Assembly (NCBI RefSeq): GCF_009856415.1
Contig: NZ_WMEZ01000002.1
Location: 558,001 to 622,000, forward strand
DNA: 64,000 nt
Source: Halobacillus litoralis
GTDB lineage: Bacteria; Bacillota; Bacilli; Bacillales; Halobacillaceae
Direction of reading: 5' to 3'
The notes under the pieces are model-generated. The model did no database searches. It worked only from the letters and a program-made list of their open reading frames with translations, and was not told the origin of the DNA. Below, piece by piece: positions 39,694 to 51,028 of the stretch (the first letter of the stretch is position 1; the number at the start of each line of letters is the position of its first letter). The translations under genes and the position numbers were made by a program.

Positions 39694-40980
39694 CTACGAA
39701 TTTTGGAATTGCTCGATTTCTTCGTCTGACATCTCCTCATACCAGACTTTTGCACCTAAATCGATCAGCTTGTTCGTAATGTTTTCATACCCTCGTTCGA
39801 TGTGATCGACCCCTGTAATCTCAGTGACACCATCAGCCATCAACCCAGCGATGACTAAAGCCGCTCCTGCACGAAGGTCTGTCGCTTTCACTTTCGCTCC
39901 TTGCAACTTAGAAGGGCCTGTCACAATCGCGGAACCACCTTCGACTTTGATTGAAGCATTCATACGCCTCAATTCATCGACATGCTTAAATCGGGCTTGA
40001 TAGATGGTATCTGTGACGACACCTGTGCCTTGCGTCTGTGTGAGCAAGGAAGTGAACGGCTGCTGCAGATCTGTCGGAAAGCCTGGATAGACGAGTGTTT
40101 TAATATCAACGCTCCTCAAGTCTTTTCCTGGTTTGACGTACAGCTGTTCATCATTCTCTTCTATGGTGACGCCCATCTCTCTCAATTTCGCTAAAAGTGA
40201 TTCCAAGTGCTGCGGAATGACGTTATCGATGATCATCTCTTCACCTTGAGCAGCGGCCATGATCGTGTATGTCCCTGCTTCAATCCGGTCCGGGATAATC
40301 GTGTGAAGACAGCCTTTCAGTGTGTCCACACCTTCAATACGGATGACGTCTGTTCCTGCACCTTTGATTTTCGCTCCCATACTTGTCAAAAGGGTGGCCA
40401 CATCAATGATTTCAGGTTCTTTCGCCGCATTTTCAATGACCGTCTTCCCTTTTGCACGGACAGCAGCCAGCATGATATTGATCGTGGCTCCTACACTGAC
40501 GACGTCTAAATAAATACGGGCACCTTTCAGTTCTCTTGCACGAAGATAAATCGCCCCTTGTTCATTTGTCACTTTTGCACCTAGAGCTTCAAACCCTTTA
40601 ATGTGCTGATCGATCGGCCTTGGCCCTAAGTGACAGCCACCAGGCAAGCCGATGACAGCCTTATTAAAGCGGCCAAGCATCGCCCCCATAAAATAATAGG
40701 AAGCTCTTAACTTTTTAACTTTCCCATTCGGCAAGGGCATGTCGACCATTTCAGAAGGATCGATATGTACGGTTCTTCCGTCTTTACGCACCGAGCCACC
40801 GATCTCTTCCAACAAGTCCGACAAGATCCCGACATCAGAAATGTCCGGAAGACCTTCAATCGTCACAGGGGTTTCAGCTAAAATTGCCGCCGGCAACAAG
40901 GCTACAGCACTGTTTTTAGCACCGCTCACCCGAACCTGTCCACGTAATGGTCTTCCGCCTTCCACTAATAGTTTATGCAT
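39694..40980 (-). CDS. murAB: UDP-N-acetylglucosamine 1-carboxyvinyltransferase, second copy (MurAB/MurZ)
   Basis: The 428-residue paralogue of murAA has the catalytic Cys in [15 protein letters not shown] and the same six-fold EPT architecture. Low-GC Gram-positives often keep two MurA enzymes. Position between the transaldolase-like gene and glpX is that of murAB (murZ) in B. subtilis. The ATG is at 40978-40980. It may share a transcript with glpX, 57 bp downstream. Confidence 0.95.
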   Translation of the reverse strand: MHKLLVEGGRPLRGQVRVSGAKNSAVALLPAAILAETPVTIEGLPDISDVGILSDLLEEIGGSVRKDGRTVHIDPSEMVDMPLPNGKVKKLRASYYFMGAMLGRFNKAVIGLPGGCHLGPRPIDQHIKGFEALGAKVTNEQGAIYLRARELKGARIYLDVVSVGATINIMLAAVRAKGKTVIENAAKEPEIIDVATLLTSMGAKIKGAGTDVIRIEGVDTLKGCLHTIIPDRIEAGTYTIMAAAQGEEMIIDNVIPQHLESLLAKLREMGVTIEENDEQLYVKPGKDLRSVDIKTLVYPGFPTDLQQPFTSLLTQTQGTGVVTDTIYQARFKHVDELRRMNASIKVEGGSAIVTGPSKLQGAKVKATDLRAGAALVIAGLMADGVTEITGVDHIERGYENITNKLIDLGAKVWYEEMSDEEIEQFQNS

Positions 40981-41047
40981 GTGAAACTCCTCGCTTTAAG
41001 GTGAAGATTATGATTTTAGTATGTGCAATATTTTCCAAAACACACGA

Positions 41048-41689
41048 CTATTTTTGATTATTCCAGTCATTCAAGAATTTTTCAATCCCCTGATCTGTTA
41101 ATGGGTGTTTAACAATCTGGCTCAGAACTTTAAAAGGAATCGTAGCAATGTGTGCTCCGTGTATCGCCGCTTCCGTTACGTGGACGGGGTGGCGGACAGA
41201 TGCTGCAATGATTTCCGTATCAATGGCATGGCGGTCAAAGATTTCTGAAATCTGTGCAACAAGCTCCATCCCGTTATGGCCAATATCATCAAGTCTTCCA
41301 AGGAATGGTGATACGTAGGAAGCACCGGCACGAGCAGCCATCAACGCCTGATTGGCCGAGAAAACCAACGTTACATTTGTTTTGATATTCAAATCACTGA
41401 ACGCTTTTACTGCTTTCAGACCTTCGAGGGTCATCGGCACTTTCACTGTAATATTCGGGGCGATGGCAGCAAGTTCCTTCCCTTCCTGAATCATCCCTTC
41501 TGCATCTTCAGAGATGACTTCTGCACTGACAGAACCATCGACTTCGTCCGTGATTTCTTTTAGACGGTCATGAAAAGAGACCCCTTCTTTCGCTACAAGG
41601 CTCGGATTTGTCGTTACACCCGCTAAGAGCCCTAGCGCATTGGCTTCCCGAATATCTTCTATATTTGCCGTATCAATGAAAAATTTCAT
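41048..41689 (-). CDS. Transaldolase / fructose-6-phosphate aldolase-like protein (YwjH)
   Basis: The 213-residue small transaldolase-family protein has [16 protein letters not shown], the [13 protein letters not shown] motif and the Schiff-base Lys83 in NITVKVPMT. The short length is typical for the YwjH/FSA group. Sequence alone does not separate transaldolase from fructose-6-phosphate aldolase. The ATG at 41687-41689 follows AGAGGAG by seven bases. It lies between fba and murAB. Confidence 0.92.
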   Translation of the reverse strand: MKFFIDTANIEDIREANALGLLAGVTTNPSLVAKEGVSFHDRLKEITDEVDGSVSAEVISEDAEGMIQEGKELAAIAPNITVKVPMTLEGLKAVKAFSDLNIKTNVTLVFSANQALMAARAGASYVSPFLGRLDDIGHNGMELVAQISEIFDRHAIDTEIIAASVRHPVHVTEAAIHGAHIATIPFKVLSQIVKHPLTDQGIEKFLNDWNNQK

Positions 41690-41766
41690 ATCCCCACTCC
41701 TCTTCGCTTCTTTTTGTTGCTCCAAGTTGATGAAAAAAGTCGAATGATGGCGTTTTCATTCATGAT

Positions 41767-41799
41767 GAAAAGGAAACCGCTACAGTGTAGCGGCTTCCT
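41767..41799 (-). terminator. Intrinsic terminator of fba
   Basis: Stem AGGAAACCGCTACA / TGTAGCGGCTTCCT with one mismatch (41771-41799). Confidence 0.75.
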
Positions 41800-41810
41800 C
41801 TAAACTATTT

Positions 41811-42674
41811 TTACGCTTTTTGAGAAGATCCGAATTCACGCATCTTGCCAATAACCGTTTCCTTGATCGCATCACGACCAGGTCCAAGATATTTACGTGG
41901 ATCGTACTGTTCAGGCTGGTCAGCAAGAATCTGACGAACGGCTTTACCTTGAGCCATTTGGTTTTCTGTGTTTACGTTAATTTTAGCTGTACCGAAAGAA
42001 ATAGCTTTCTTGATATCAGCTGTCGGGATTCCTGTACCACCGTGAAGAACAAGCGGCTTGTCGACAAGTCCCATGATTTCTTCCATGCGGTCAAAGCCAA
42101 GGTTCGGCTCACCTTTGTAAGGTCCGTGGACAGAACCAAGAGCTGGTGCAAATACGTCAACGTTTGTTTCGTCGACCAATTGTTTACACTCAGAAGGGAT
42201 TGCGTATGCTGCTTCCGCATCGTCAACGATGATGTCGTCTTCTTGTCCACCTACACGGCCAAGCTCTGCTTCAACAGATACACCGTGGATGTGTGCAAGT
42301 TCAACAACTTTACGGGTAACGGCAATATTTTCTTCAAGTGGATCATGGGAAGCATCGATCATTACAGAAGTGAATCCAGCGTGGATCGCTTCTGCACATT
42401 TTTCAAAGCTTGAACCATGGTCCAAGTGAATCGCAACAGGTACCGTTGTACCATAAGACTTCATAAGTGCTTTTACCATGTCGACAACAACGTTGAAGCC
42501 GCCCATGTAACGTGCTGCACCTTCAGATACACCCAGGATTACTGGAGACTGCTCTTCTTCAGCAGCCTGAAGAATCGCTTGAGCATATTCTAAGTTATTA
42601 AGGTTGAACTGACCTACGCCGTAGCGTTCTTCCTTAGCTTTTTCTAGCATTTCTTTCATTGATACTAGTGGCAT
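41811..42674 (-). CDS. fba: Fructose-1,6-bisphosphate aldolase class II
   Basis: The 287-residue zinc aldolase of glycolysis has [14 protein letters not shown] (zinc His and catalytic Asp), [13 protein letters not shown] and the phosphate-binding LHGGTGIP. It ends in a Lys-Ala tail. A sigma-A promoter is at 42765-42793 and a terminator follows the stop codon, so it can be transcribed alone at a high level. Confidence 0.96.
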   Translation of the reverse strand: MPLVSMKEMLEKAKEERYGVGQFNLNNLEYAQAILQAAEEEQSPVILGVSEGAARYMGGFNVVVDMVKALMKSYGTTVPVAIHLDHGSSFEKCAEAIHAGFTSVMIDASHDPLEENIAVTRKVVELAHIHGVSVEAELGRVGGQEDDIIVDDAEAAYAIPSECKQLVDETNVDVFAPALGSVHGPYKGEPNLGFDRMEEIMGLVDKPLVLHGGTGIPTADIKKAISFGTAKINVNTENQMAQGKAVRQILADQPEQYDPRKYLGPGRDAIKETVIGKMREFGSSQKA

Positions 42675-42764
42675 GAAAGAATCCTCCTTTAATTAGCGTA
42701 CTGCATTGTATTTACAAGTCTGTTTCCATACAAAAACACACCATGTAAGTTTGGTTACAGTATT

Positions 42765-42793
42765 AGAATACCAATACCCTTTCTATGGTGCAA
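42765..42793 (-). promoter_or_regulatory. Sigma-A promoter of fba
   Basis: TTGCAC (42788-42793), 17-bp spacer and TATTCT (42765-42770), in the gap after spo0F. Confidence 0.65.
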
Positions 42794-42832
42794 CAGCAGG
42801 AGGATTATATAGCGCTTACATCAAGAAAAAAG

Positions 42833-43204
42833 TCATGACCGGCTGTGAACAAGGGTTCCATTAACCATTTCTTTCAATTTATGGATGTCAAATGGCTTAG
42901 CTATGATATCTGTGACAAAAGGAAAATCAACTTCCTTCTCTATTGACTCCTTGGATGCCCCTGTAATGATGATGACGGGTGAACCAAAGTGCATTTCTTC
43001 TAAGTAGAGCAACACTTCTTTCCCATGCATGACGGGAAGATTATAATCCATAATGATGAGATCCATGTCCTGTTCTTCCACAAGGTCACATGCTTCACGG
43101 CCAGTTTTTGCGCTTACGGTTTCGTATCCCTCTGTTTTGAGAATCTCCTCTAACAGGAGTCGTATTCCTGGCTGGTCGTCCACGATAAGGATTCGATTTG
43201 CCAT
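42833..43204 (-). CDS. spo0F: Sporulation phosphorelay response regulator Spo0F
   Basis: The 123-residue single receiver domain has the acidic pocket (VDDQ), the phosphorylation site Asp53 (IIMDYNLP), Thr81 (ITGAS) and Lys103 in KPFDI. It has no output domain and would pass phosphate to Spo0B. Its place between pyrG and fba is that of spo0F in B. subtilis. The ATG at 43202-43204 follows AAGG by eight bases; the longer frame to 43228 lacks a ribosome site. It is diverged from the B. subtilis protein, so the name rests partly on context. Confidence 0.88.
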   Translation of the reverse strand: MANRILIVDDQPGIRLLLEEILKTEGYETVSAKTGREACDLVEEQDMDLIIMDYNLPVMHGKEVLLYLEEMHFGSPVIIITGASKESIEKEVDFPFVTDIIAKPFDIHKLKEMVNGTLVHSRS

Positions 43205-43364
43205 GTTGTTTACCTTCCCTTCTATCATCTTTTTCGTTTAAATTCCTCTCACTTTCTCTCTAACATGTATTTTCTATACATTCACCCTCTATTCCTGCGC
43301 ACGTACGTTCTGTTTGTCAAAATTTCTGTAAAAAATTCTCTTTCCACTAAAGCTCCCTTTTCTT

Positions 43365-43886
43365 GAAGACTCAGTTTCGAGATGTTTTCGGGCTTCGTTT
43401 GCCATAACGGGAGTCAGGGGTGGCTGGGAAGCTACTCGCTTTCCTGTGGGGGAGCGCCGAGCTTCCTCGGACTGCGTCCTGCGGGATCTCGTCTATCTCC
43501 TTCTCCCACGGGAGTCTCGCAGCTTCCCAACCACCCCATCTCATGTATAGTGAAACGAACCCCTGTACCGAGAAGCAGGGATCCCACTCTTCCCTTCTAA
43601 GGAGGCATAAAGCCCTCTATAACAAGCGTTTACGTTCTAAACGTCCATTGGATAGAGTACATATCATCCACTCCCCACATCCATACAAGCTTACTTTTCC
43701 ATTAGTGGTTTCGAGAATCATCCATGGCAAAGGGGCGGAGGGGAATGGCGAGACTCCTGCGGGAAAAGAGTGCTAGGTGAGACCCCGCAAGGCGTCAGCC
43801 TGAGGAGGCTCATCGCGCTCCCGCGGAAAGCGAGCTATTCCCCGCAGCCCCCATCCACTCAAAAAACATCTCGAAACTGAGTCTTC
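43365..43886. repeat. Inverted-repeat intergenic element, copy R7 (522 bp, type 1 - middle - type 2)
   Basis: Perfect terminal repeat GAAGACTCAGTTTCGAGA (43365-43382) and complement (43869-43886). The type-1 module has apical hairpin GGAC-GCA-GTCC, the type-2 module AGGC-GTCA-GCCT. The middle holds CGAACCCCTGTACCGAGAAG, which R4 has in reverse with small changes. Flanks are GCTCCCTTTTCTT (left) and AACTATCCTGCCA (right). It starts 161 bp before spo0F and ends about 30 bp before the pyrG terminator. Confidence 0.9.
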
Positions 43887-43914
43887 AACTATCCTGCCAT
43901 ATAATTGAAGAACT

Positions 43915-43961
43915 CAAAAAAAAGAGAGCCGGTATCCCTAAAGGGGACATCAGCTCTCTTT
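43915..43961 (-). terminator. Intrinsic terminator of pyrG
   Basis: Outer stem AAAGAGAGC / GCTCTCTTT with an inner stem around GGGATACC; flanked by A- and T-runs. Confidence 0.75.
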
Positions 43962-43967
43962 CATTTA

Positions 43968-45602
<1,635 letters not shown>

Positions 45603-45658
45603 TTAGTTATTCACTAATCCTTGCGATTTGATAAGGGGCAATTTCATAAAAGCATAAG

Positions 45659-45760
45659 CGTCCAGAAAGACCTCCACGGCTGATATCCATGGCGATGTCT
45701 GGGAGCTGGACGCTGAATGATACAAAAGCACAGGCGCCTTAGCCATAACCAAGGCGCCTC
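45659..45760 (-). repeat. Second hairpin block in the pyrG leader (possible Bacillaceae interspersed repeat)
   Basis: Downstream of the attenuator are AGGCGCCTT / AAGGCGCCT (45731-45759) and AGCGTCCAG / CTGGACGCT (about 45656-45715). The combination of a GCGTCCAGCTCC segment with a CAAAAGCACAGGCGCC segment resembles an interspersed palindrome I recall from other Bacillaceae; only this copy is in the window. Confidence 0.4.
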
Positions 45761-45782
45761 TCCGAGATCACATATAAAAAAC

Positions 45783-45844
45783 AAAAAACGCTCCCCTCTC
45801 TCGGGGAGCGTTTGGAAATTTCGTTTCAGGAAATTAAAGAGCCC
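45783..45844 (-). promoter_or_regulatory. pyrG leader attenuator (CTP-sensing by reiterative transcription)
   Basis: The predicted transcript starts GGGCTC at 45844 and reaches a strong terminator AAACGCTCCCC / GGGGAGCGTTT (45786-45813) followed by six Ts. In B. subtilis low CTP stalls the polymerase after GGG, extra Gs are added by slippage, and the poly-G pairs with the C-rich left arm of the terminator to prevent termination. All parts are present here: the GGGC start, the C/T-rich arm and the terminator. Confidence 0.85.
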
Positions 45845-45851
45845 AAATAAG

Positions 45852-45880
45852 ATTCTACTGATTTGACTTTTAAAAGTCAA
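45852..45880 (-). promoter_or_regulatory. Sigma-A promoter of pyrG
   Basis: TTGACT (45875-45880), 17-bp spacer and TAGAAT (45852-45857) on the minus strand; seven bases later is the GGGC start at 45844. It lies within a few bases of the rpoE stop codon, so rpoE has no terminator before it apart from the attenuator. Confidence 0.85.
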
Positions 45881-45885
45881 CCACC

Positions 45886-46434
45886 TTATTTATCTTCTTC
45901 TTCTTCTTCGTCATCTCCAATGAAGCTGATGTCATCTTCAACGATTTCTTCCTCTTCTTCATCAAGGTCATCCTCTTCATAATCACCTTCGAAGTCATCG
46001 TCATCATCAAGATCTAAATCTTCATCCGTCAGCTCAAGATCATCCTCAAGCTCGTCCTCTTCTGCATCATCGAATTCGGATACACCCAATTCATCTTCAA
46101 GCAGTTTGGAAGGCTTCTTCTTTTTCTTCTTTTTCTTTTTACGTTTTTGTGGAAGGTTGGCAATCTCTTCTTCCATTTGTTCTACCGGGTACCACTTTTT
46201 CAAGCCCCAACGGTTCGTTCCGATTGTCATGAATTGACCGTCGACATTCATGTCCGTATAGAACTGGGCGATGTATTGTTCTCTCTGTGCATCAGTAAAA
46301 CCTTTCATGTCTGCGATGCGTTTAAAGATTTCGTTAAAGTCAATCGCTTCACGTTCTTCTTCTAGAATTTTAGTAGCCAGTACAATCATGGAAGTTTCTT
46401 CAATTTGCTCTCGGCTCATTTCTTTTAAGCTCAC
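45886..46434 (-). CDS. rpoE: RNA polymerase delta subunit
   Basis: The 182-residue protein has the folded N-terminal HARE-HTH domain (about 1-90; FNEIFKRIADMKGF ... QFYTDMNVDGQFMTIGTNRWGLKKWYP), a lysine run (RKKKKKKKKKPSK) and a long Asp/Glu tail. Delta helps polymerase recycling and is present in Firmicutes. The start is a GTG at 46432-46434, nine bases after AAAGGAG. The lysine run next to the acidic tail is a known feature that tunes the tail. Confidence 0.95.
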   Translation of the reverse strand: MSLKEMSREQIEETSMIVLATKILEEEREAIDFNEIFKRIADMKGFTDAQREQYIAQFYTDMNVDGQFMTIGTNRWGLKKWYPVEQMEEEIANLPQKRKKKKKKKKKPSKLLEDELGVSEFDDAEEDELEDDLELTDEDLDLDDDDDFEGDYEEDDLDEEEEEIVEDDISFIGDDEEEEEDK

Positions 46435-46512
46435 GGTCCAGCACTCCTTTATATAAACAAAATAGAATAAGTGACCTCATGGGCATACGAATCACATTTA
46501 ATCATACCATCC

Positions 46513-46541
46513 ATTATATGATTTGGCCTTACAAAAATCAA
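46513..46541 (-). promoter_or_regulatory. Sigma-A promoter of rpoE
   Basis: TTGATT (46536-46541), 17-bp spacer, TATAAT (46513-46518), about 80 bp before the start codon. Confidence 0.7.
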
Positions 46542-46685
46542 ATAGAGTCTTCCTTACCTTTTCTAGACAAACCTACATGAATTTAAACTTTGGATATAAA
46601 ATAGAGGTTAGACATAAATGTTGGTGTTCCTGCCATTTTATTTTAAAATAAAGGTAGAATTGATCGAAAGAAGGAGAGACGAACT

Positions 46686-47000
46686 GTGGAAAATCATCCT
46701 TTCAACTGGGTTGCTACCATTATCGCTGCCTTGGCTCTAGGCATCTGGCTATTTACAAGCTTCGGTATGATCCATGAGGAACATAAAGAAGAAGCAGAAA
46801 TCACATCCAAAACTCACAATGATGAAGGTTATTTTGTGGAAGTGGATGACAAGAAAATTCACGTCAAAGATACGAGCACATGGATGCTGTTAAAAGAAGG
46901 CGAAACGTATAACCTTACTTATGAATGGTATGGAATGAAAAAACCTTATGTAACCGAAGTGAACCAGGCCCATGACGATGATCAGGTCGGCGGCCACTAA
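46686..47000 (+). CDS. Small membrane-anchored protein of unknown function
   Basis: One of only two plus-strand genes. The 104-residue protein has an N-terminal membrane helix (about residues 8-27) and an outside domain of about 75 residues rich in charged residues and beta strands (YFVEVDDKKIHVKDTSTWMLLKEGETYNLTYEWYG). The start is a GTG at 46686 eight bases after AAGGAG. A terminator follows the stop codon at once. I do not recognise the family; the body could be a small OB- or SH3-like domain. Confidence 0.7.
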   Translation: MENHPFNWVATIIAALALGIWLFTSFGMIHEEHKEEAEITSKTHNDEGYFVEVDDKKIHVKDTSTWMLLKEGETYNLTYEWYGMKKPYVTEVNQAHDDDQVGGH

Positions 47001-47001
47001 A

Positions 47002-47040
47002 AGAATGGCCCTCGCTAGCATTTTAGCGAGGGCTAATTTT
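47002..47040 (+). terminator. Terminator after the small plus-strand gene
   Basis: Stem GCCCTCGCTA / TAGCGAGGGC with loop GCATTT, then AATTTTTTT. Confidence 0.85.
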
Positions 47041-47041
47041 T

Positions 47042-47125
47042 TTATTCGCAGGTTTCAGCGATATATTAGCGACTTTCCACTATATATTCGCAGGTTTCAT
47101 CATTTCATTAGCGACTCGCCCCAAT
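47042..47125. repeat. Two tandem 42-bp repeats
   Basis: ATTCGCAGGTTTCA occurs at 47044 and 47086, and ATTAGCGACT at 47065 and 47107, both 42 bp apart. The units lie between two convergent genes. Confidence 0.7.
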
Positions 47126-47138
47126 ATATGAACAGCCC

Positions 47139-50100
47139 CTACATATTCCTTCTGTACTGCCCACCAACTTCATAAAGTGCGTTCGTAATTTGACCGAGGC
47201 TCGCGACTTTGACGGTTTCCATCAATTCTTCAAAAATGTTTCCTCCGCCAGAGGCCACTTGCTTCAAGCGATTCAACGCTTCCCCGGCTTCACTTTCATG
47301 TGACGATTGGAAGTTGCGTAATTCTGTAATCTGGTGCTCTTTTTCTTCTTTGGATGCACGTGCAAGTTCCATGGAGTCGATTTCCTCTTCGGAAGGTGGG
47401 TTCGGATTCAAGTACGTATTCACGCCGATAATCGGAAGTTCACCGGAATGCTTTTTCCCTTCATAATAAAGAGATTCTTCCTGGATTTTGCCTCGTTGAT
47501 ACTGGCGCTCCATCGCCCCGAGAACTCCGCCGCGGTCATTGATACGTTCAAACTCTTGCAATACTGCTTCTTCGACAAGATCGGTCAGCTCTCTGATGAT
47601 GTAGGAGCCTTGAAGAGAGTTTTCGTTTTTCGTCAGGCCGAATTCTTTGCTGATGATCATTTGAATGGCCATCGCTCTTCGGACAGACTCCTCTGTCGGT
47701 GTCGTAATCGCTTCATCGTACGAATTCGTATGCAGGGAATTACAGTTATCCTGGATGGCGATCAGTGCCTGCAATGTTGTACGAATATCATTGAAGTCAA
47801 TTTCCTGCGCGTGTAGGGAACGTCCGGAGGTTTGAATATGATACTTTAATTTCTGGCTTCGCTCGTTGGCTCCATATTTATCGCGCATAACGATTGCCCA
47901 AATACGGCGGGCCACACGTCCGAGCACCGTATATTCTGGATCCAGACCGTTGGAGAAGAAGAACGACAAGTTTGGTGCGAACTTGTTGATGTCCATCCCT
48001 CTACTCAAGTAATACTCGACATAAGTGAAACCATTGGCCAATGTGAAGGCCAACTGCGTAATCGGGTTGGCTCCCGCTTCTGCGATATGGTAGCCAGAAA
48101 TGGACACAGAATAATAATTGCGTACTTCGTTGTCGATGAAGTATTGCTGAATATCTCCCATCATACGAAGCGCGAATTCTGTGGAGAAGATGCACGTGTT
48201 CTGTCCTTGATCTTCTTTTAAGATATCCGCCTGGACGGTACCTCGGACAACATTGATGGTCTTGGCTTTAATGGAAGCCGCTTCTTCGGCACTCGGCTCC
48301 CGGCCGTTTTCATCCTTGAATTTCTCAAGCTGCTGATCGATCGCAGTATTGAAGAACATGGCAAGAATGATCGGCGCAGGACCATTGATGGTCATAGAAA
48401 CAGAGGTGGACGGGTCGACAAGGTCAAATCCGTCGTACAGTTTCTTCATATCTTCCAGCGTACAAATGTTGACGCCGCTTTCTCCGACTTTTCCGTAAAT
48501 ATCCGGGCGTTCATCCGGATCTTCTCCATATAAGGTGACAGAGTCGAAAGCTGTACTCAGGCGTTTCGCTTCGTCTCCTTCCGATAAATAATGGAAGCGG
48601 CGGTTGGTCCGTTCCGGCGTTCCTTCTCCTGCGAACTGACGCTTCGGATCTTCCCCTTTTCGTTTGAACGGGAATACTCCGGCGGTAAAAGGAAAAGCAC
48701 CCGGAACATTTTCACGTAACAGCCATGACAAACGGTCGCCCCAGTCGGTGTACTTCGGAAGCGCGACTTTCGGAACCTTCGTCCCGCTGAGGCTCTCTGT
48801 CGTAATATCCATCGTAATTTCCTTGTCACGCACCTTAAATGTGTAAGTATCTCCACTGTAACGTTCATGAAGGCCATCCCAGTCTTCCAGCTTCTCTTTT
48901 GCCTCACGAGAAAGGTGCCGTTCATAATCTTCGATCAAACGCTGAAGGCTTTCTTTCGTCGCTTCATCCTCCACGAGCTCAGCCGTACCTTTCAGCTGAT
49001 AGAGTTTACGCGCTTTTTCTGCCTGGTCTTCTGTTTCTTTATGATAATTACGGACCGCTAGTGCAAGATCACGCAAATACTGCTTGCGCTCATTCGGGAT
49101 GATGACATTCTGTTTTTCTACCTTTTCAAGACCGGAAAAAGAGGTTTCATCTTCCCATGCAAATCTGTCGTTCAGCTGATCGACGATCGCTGCAAACAAC
49201 GTATTGGTCCCAGGATCATTGAATTGACTCGCAATCGTGCCGTAAACCGGGAACTTGCTGTCGTCTTCATGGAAAAGCATATGACTGCGCTGGTACTGCT
49301 TTTTCACCTGGTTAAAAGCATCTTCGGAACCTTTTTGTTCAAATTTATTGATGACGATAAAGTCAGCAAAATCGATCATATCGATTTTTTCAAGCTGTGA
49401 TGGCGCGCCGAATTCCGCTGTCATGACATACATCGATAAGTCGGTGATATCGGTGATTGCCGCGTCACCCTGCCCAATTCCACTCGTTTCAACGATAATA
49501 AAATCAACACCGGCCGCTTTGACGACTTGAATCGCTTCTTCCACGGCTGTGGAAAGTTCGGATCGAGCGTCCCTTGTGGCAAGAGAGCGCATATAAACAC
49601 GCGGGTTGAAGATCGCATTCATGCGAATACGGTCACCGAGTAAGGCCCCGCCCGTTTTCTTTTTCGTAGGATCGACAGATAAAATGGCGATTTTATTATC
49701 CGGAATTTCATTGACGAAGCGGCGGATCAATTCATCCGTAAGCGAACTCTTACCCGCTCCCCCTGTCCCTGTAATTCCAAGAACGGGAATCGTTTTTTCC
49801 TGTATTTTTTCAACAGCGCTCTCAAAAGCCGCAACAGCTTCCCTATCTTTCTTCGGCGTATTCTCAACATACGTAATAAAACGCGCAATGGACTGATGGT
49901 CTCCAGATGACAGACCTTCCACTCCTTTTTCCACATCGAGCGGAGGTAGAAAATCACACTCCTCGATCATCAAGTTGATCATGCCCTGAAGGCCTAGTGT
50001 GCGACCATCTTCCGGCGAAAACACACGGGCTACCCCGTACTCATGAAGCTCTTTAATTTCACGAGGGATGATGACGCCTCCCCCGCCGCCGTAGACGCGG

Positions 50101-50384
50101 ATGTGGCCTGCGCCCTTCTGTTCCAGCAGGTCGACCATGTATTTAAAGTATTCCACATGTCCTCCCTGGTACGAAGAAATTGCGATTCCTTGAGCATCTT
50201 CCTGGATCGCCGCGTTGACCACTTCCTCAACGGAACGGTTATGGCCGAGGTGAATGACCTCTGCCCCTGTCGCCTGTAAAATCCGCCTCATAATATTGAT
50301 TGATGCATCATGGCCATCAAACAGACTCGAGGCCGTCACGAAACGGACAGGGTTTTTCGGCTTATAGACTGTCGGTTGTTCCAT
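47139..50384 (-). CDS. icmF: Fused isobutyryl-CoA mutase IcmF (B12-dependent, with built-in G-protein chaperone)
   Basis: The 1081-residue protein has, in order, a B12-binding domain (about 12-145; [13 protein letters not shown] gives the cobalt-ligand His), a MeaB-like GTPase domain (about 195-500; P-loop [17 protein letters not shown]), a linker, and the TIM-barrel mutase domain (about 560-1081; [36 protein letters not shown]). IcmF interconverts isobutyryl-CoA and butyryl-CoA, and relatives act on isovaleryl/pivalyl-CoA. It is the last gene of an acyl-CoA operon, 16 bp after the TetR gene, and ends 139 bp from a convergent gene. Confidence 0.95.
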   Translation of the reverse strand: MEQPTVYKPKNPVRFVTASSLFDGHDASINIMRRILQATGAEVIHLGHNRSVEEVVNAAIQEDAQGIAISSYQGGHVEYFKYMVDLLEQKGAGHIRVYGGGGGVIIPREIKELHEYGVARVFSPEDGRTLGLQGMINLMIEECDFLPPLDVEKGVEGLSSGDHQSIARFITYVENTPKKDREAVAAFESAVEKIQEKTIPVLGITGTGGAGKSSLTDELIRRFVNEIPDNKIAILSVDPTKKKTGGALLGDRIRMNAIFNPRVYMRSLATRDARSELSTAVEEAIQVVKAAGVDFIIVETSGIGQGDAAITDITDLSMYVMTAEFGAPSQLEKIDMIDFADFIVINKFEQKGSEDAFNQVKKQYQRSHMLFHEDDSKFPVYGTIASQFNDPGTNTLFAAIVDQLNDRFAWEDETSFSGLEKVEKQNVIIPNERKQYLRDLALAVRNYHKETEDQAEKARKLYQLKGTAELVEDEATKESLQRLIEDYERHLSREAKEKLEDWDGLHERYSGDTYTFKVRDKEITMDITTESLSGTKVPKVALPKYTDWGDRLSWLLRENVPGAFPFTAGVFPFKRKGEDPKRQFAGEGTPERTNRRFHYLSEGDEAKRLSTAFDSVTLYGEDPDERPDIYGKVGESGVNICTLEDMKKLYDGFDLVDPSTSVSMTINGPAPIILAMFFNTAIDQQLEKFKDENGREPSAEEAASIKAKTINVVRGTVQADILKEDQGQNTCIFSTEFALRMMGDIQQYFIDNEVRNYYSVSISGYHIAEAGANPITQLAFTLANGFTYVEYYLSRGMDINKFAPNLSFFFSNGLDPEYTVLGRVARRIWAIVMRDKYGANERSQKLKYHIQTSGRSLHAQEIDFNDIRTTLQALIAIQDNCNSLHTNSYDEAITTPTEESVRRAMAIQMIISKEFGLTKNENSLQGSYIIRELTDLVEEAVLQEFERINDRGGVLGAMERQYQRGKIQEESLYYEGKKHSGELPIIGVNTYLNPNPPSEEEIDSMELARASKEEKEHQITELRNFQSSHESEAGEALNRLKQVASGGGNIFEELMETVKVASLGQITNALYEVGGQYRRNM

Positions 50385-50399
50385 ATCCGATCATCCTTT

Positions 50400-51026
50400 C
50401 TATTGAAGTGTTTCTTCTTTATCGAGACCTTTCAACAACAACTGAATCTGCGTATCGGTGTAGCTTTCAATCGTAAACGTTCGCTGAAGAATCCAGCGTC
50501 GGAATCCCCACATCTGCCCCTGGACAAAAATATTGTTGGCGATCAGCTTGATTTCTTCTTCCGGGTGCTCCCCAGGAAGGCTGTTGACGATGACTTGTTC
50601 GAGCATCGCCACCATATCGCGCTCCTTTTGCAACACATAATCCTGAGCATCACGGGGCAGGGACTTGACTTCCTGATACATGACGAGCACCTCATCCTGC
50701 ATATCATCCATCAATTGAAAGTAGGAGCGAATCGCATGGATGAGACTTTGCACACTCGTCTGACGAGGATCGATCGCTTCTTCCATCCGCTCTTTGACTC
50801 GCTGGTAAATGGAGTCACAGACGAGAAAAAGAACGTCCTCTTTCTTTCGAATGTATTCATAGAGTGTTCCGATACTGAACCCGGAAGCCTTGGCGATTTC
50901 ACGGGTCGTCGTCTTGTGGAACCCTTTTTCTATAAACAGAGTGACCGCGCCCTTGATCATCTGGTTTCTACGCTTGGAGACGAGCGCTTCATCTTTAATG
51001 GTTGAAGGTACTTGTTTTTCAGCCAA
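50400..51026 (-). CDS. TetR-family regulator of the acyl-CoA operon (FadR-like)
   Basis: The 208-residue protein has an N-terminal TetR helix-turn-helix (MIKGAVTLFIEKGFHKTTTREIAKASGFSIGTLYEYIRKKEDVLF) and a helical ligand domain. It is embedded between meaB and icmF, so it likely controls this operon in response to an acyl-CoA. Two matching palindromes (56395-56408 and 58769-58782) are probable operators. The TTG at 51024-51026 follows GGGGGAG and lies two bases after the meaB stop codon; an ATG at 51050 precedes the ribosome site. Confidence 0.88.
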   Translation of the reverse strand: MAEKQVPSTIKDEALVSKRRNQMIKGAVTLFIEKGFHKTTTREIAKASGFSIGTLYEYIRKKEDVLFLVCDSIYQRVKERMEEAIDPRQTSVQSLIHAIRSYFQLMDDMQDEVLVMYQEVKSLPRDAQDYVLQKERDMVAMLEQVIVNSLPGEHPEEEIKLIANNIFVQGQMWGFRRWILQRTFTIESYTDTQIQLLLKGLDKEETLQ

Positions 51027-51028
51027 AC

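Noticed and set aside
45644-45880. Minus-strand 78-codon frame upstream of pyrG
   Set aside because: It runs through the pyrG promoter and attenuator; no ribosome site.
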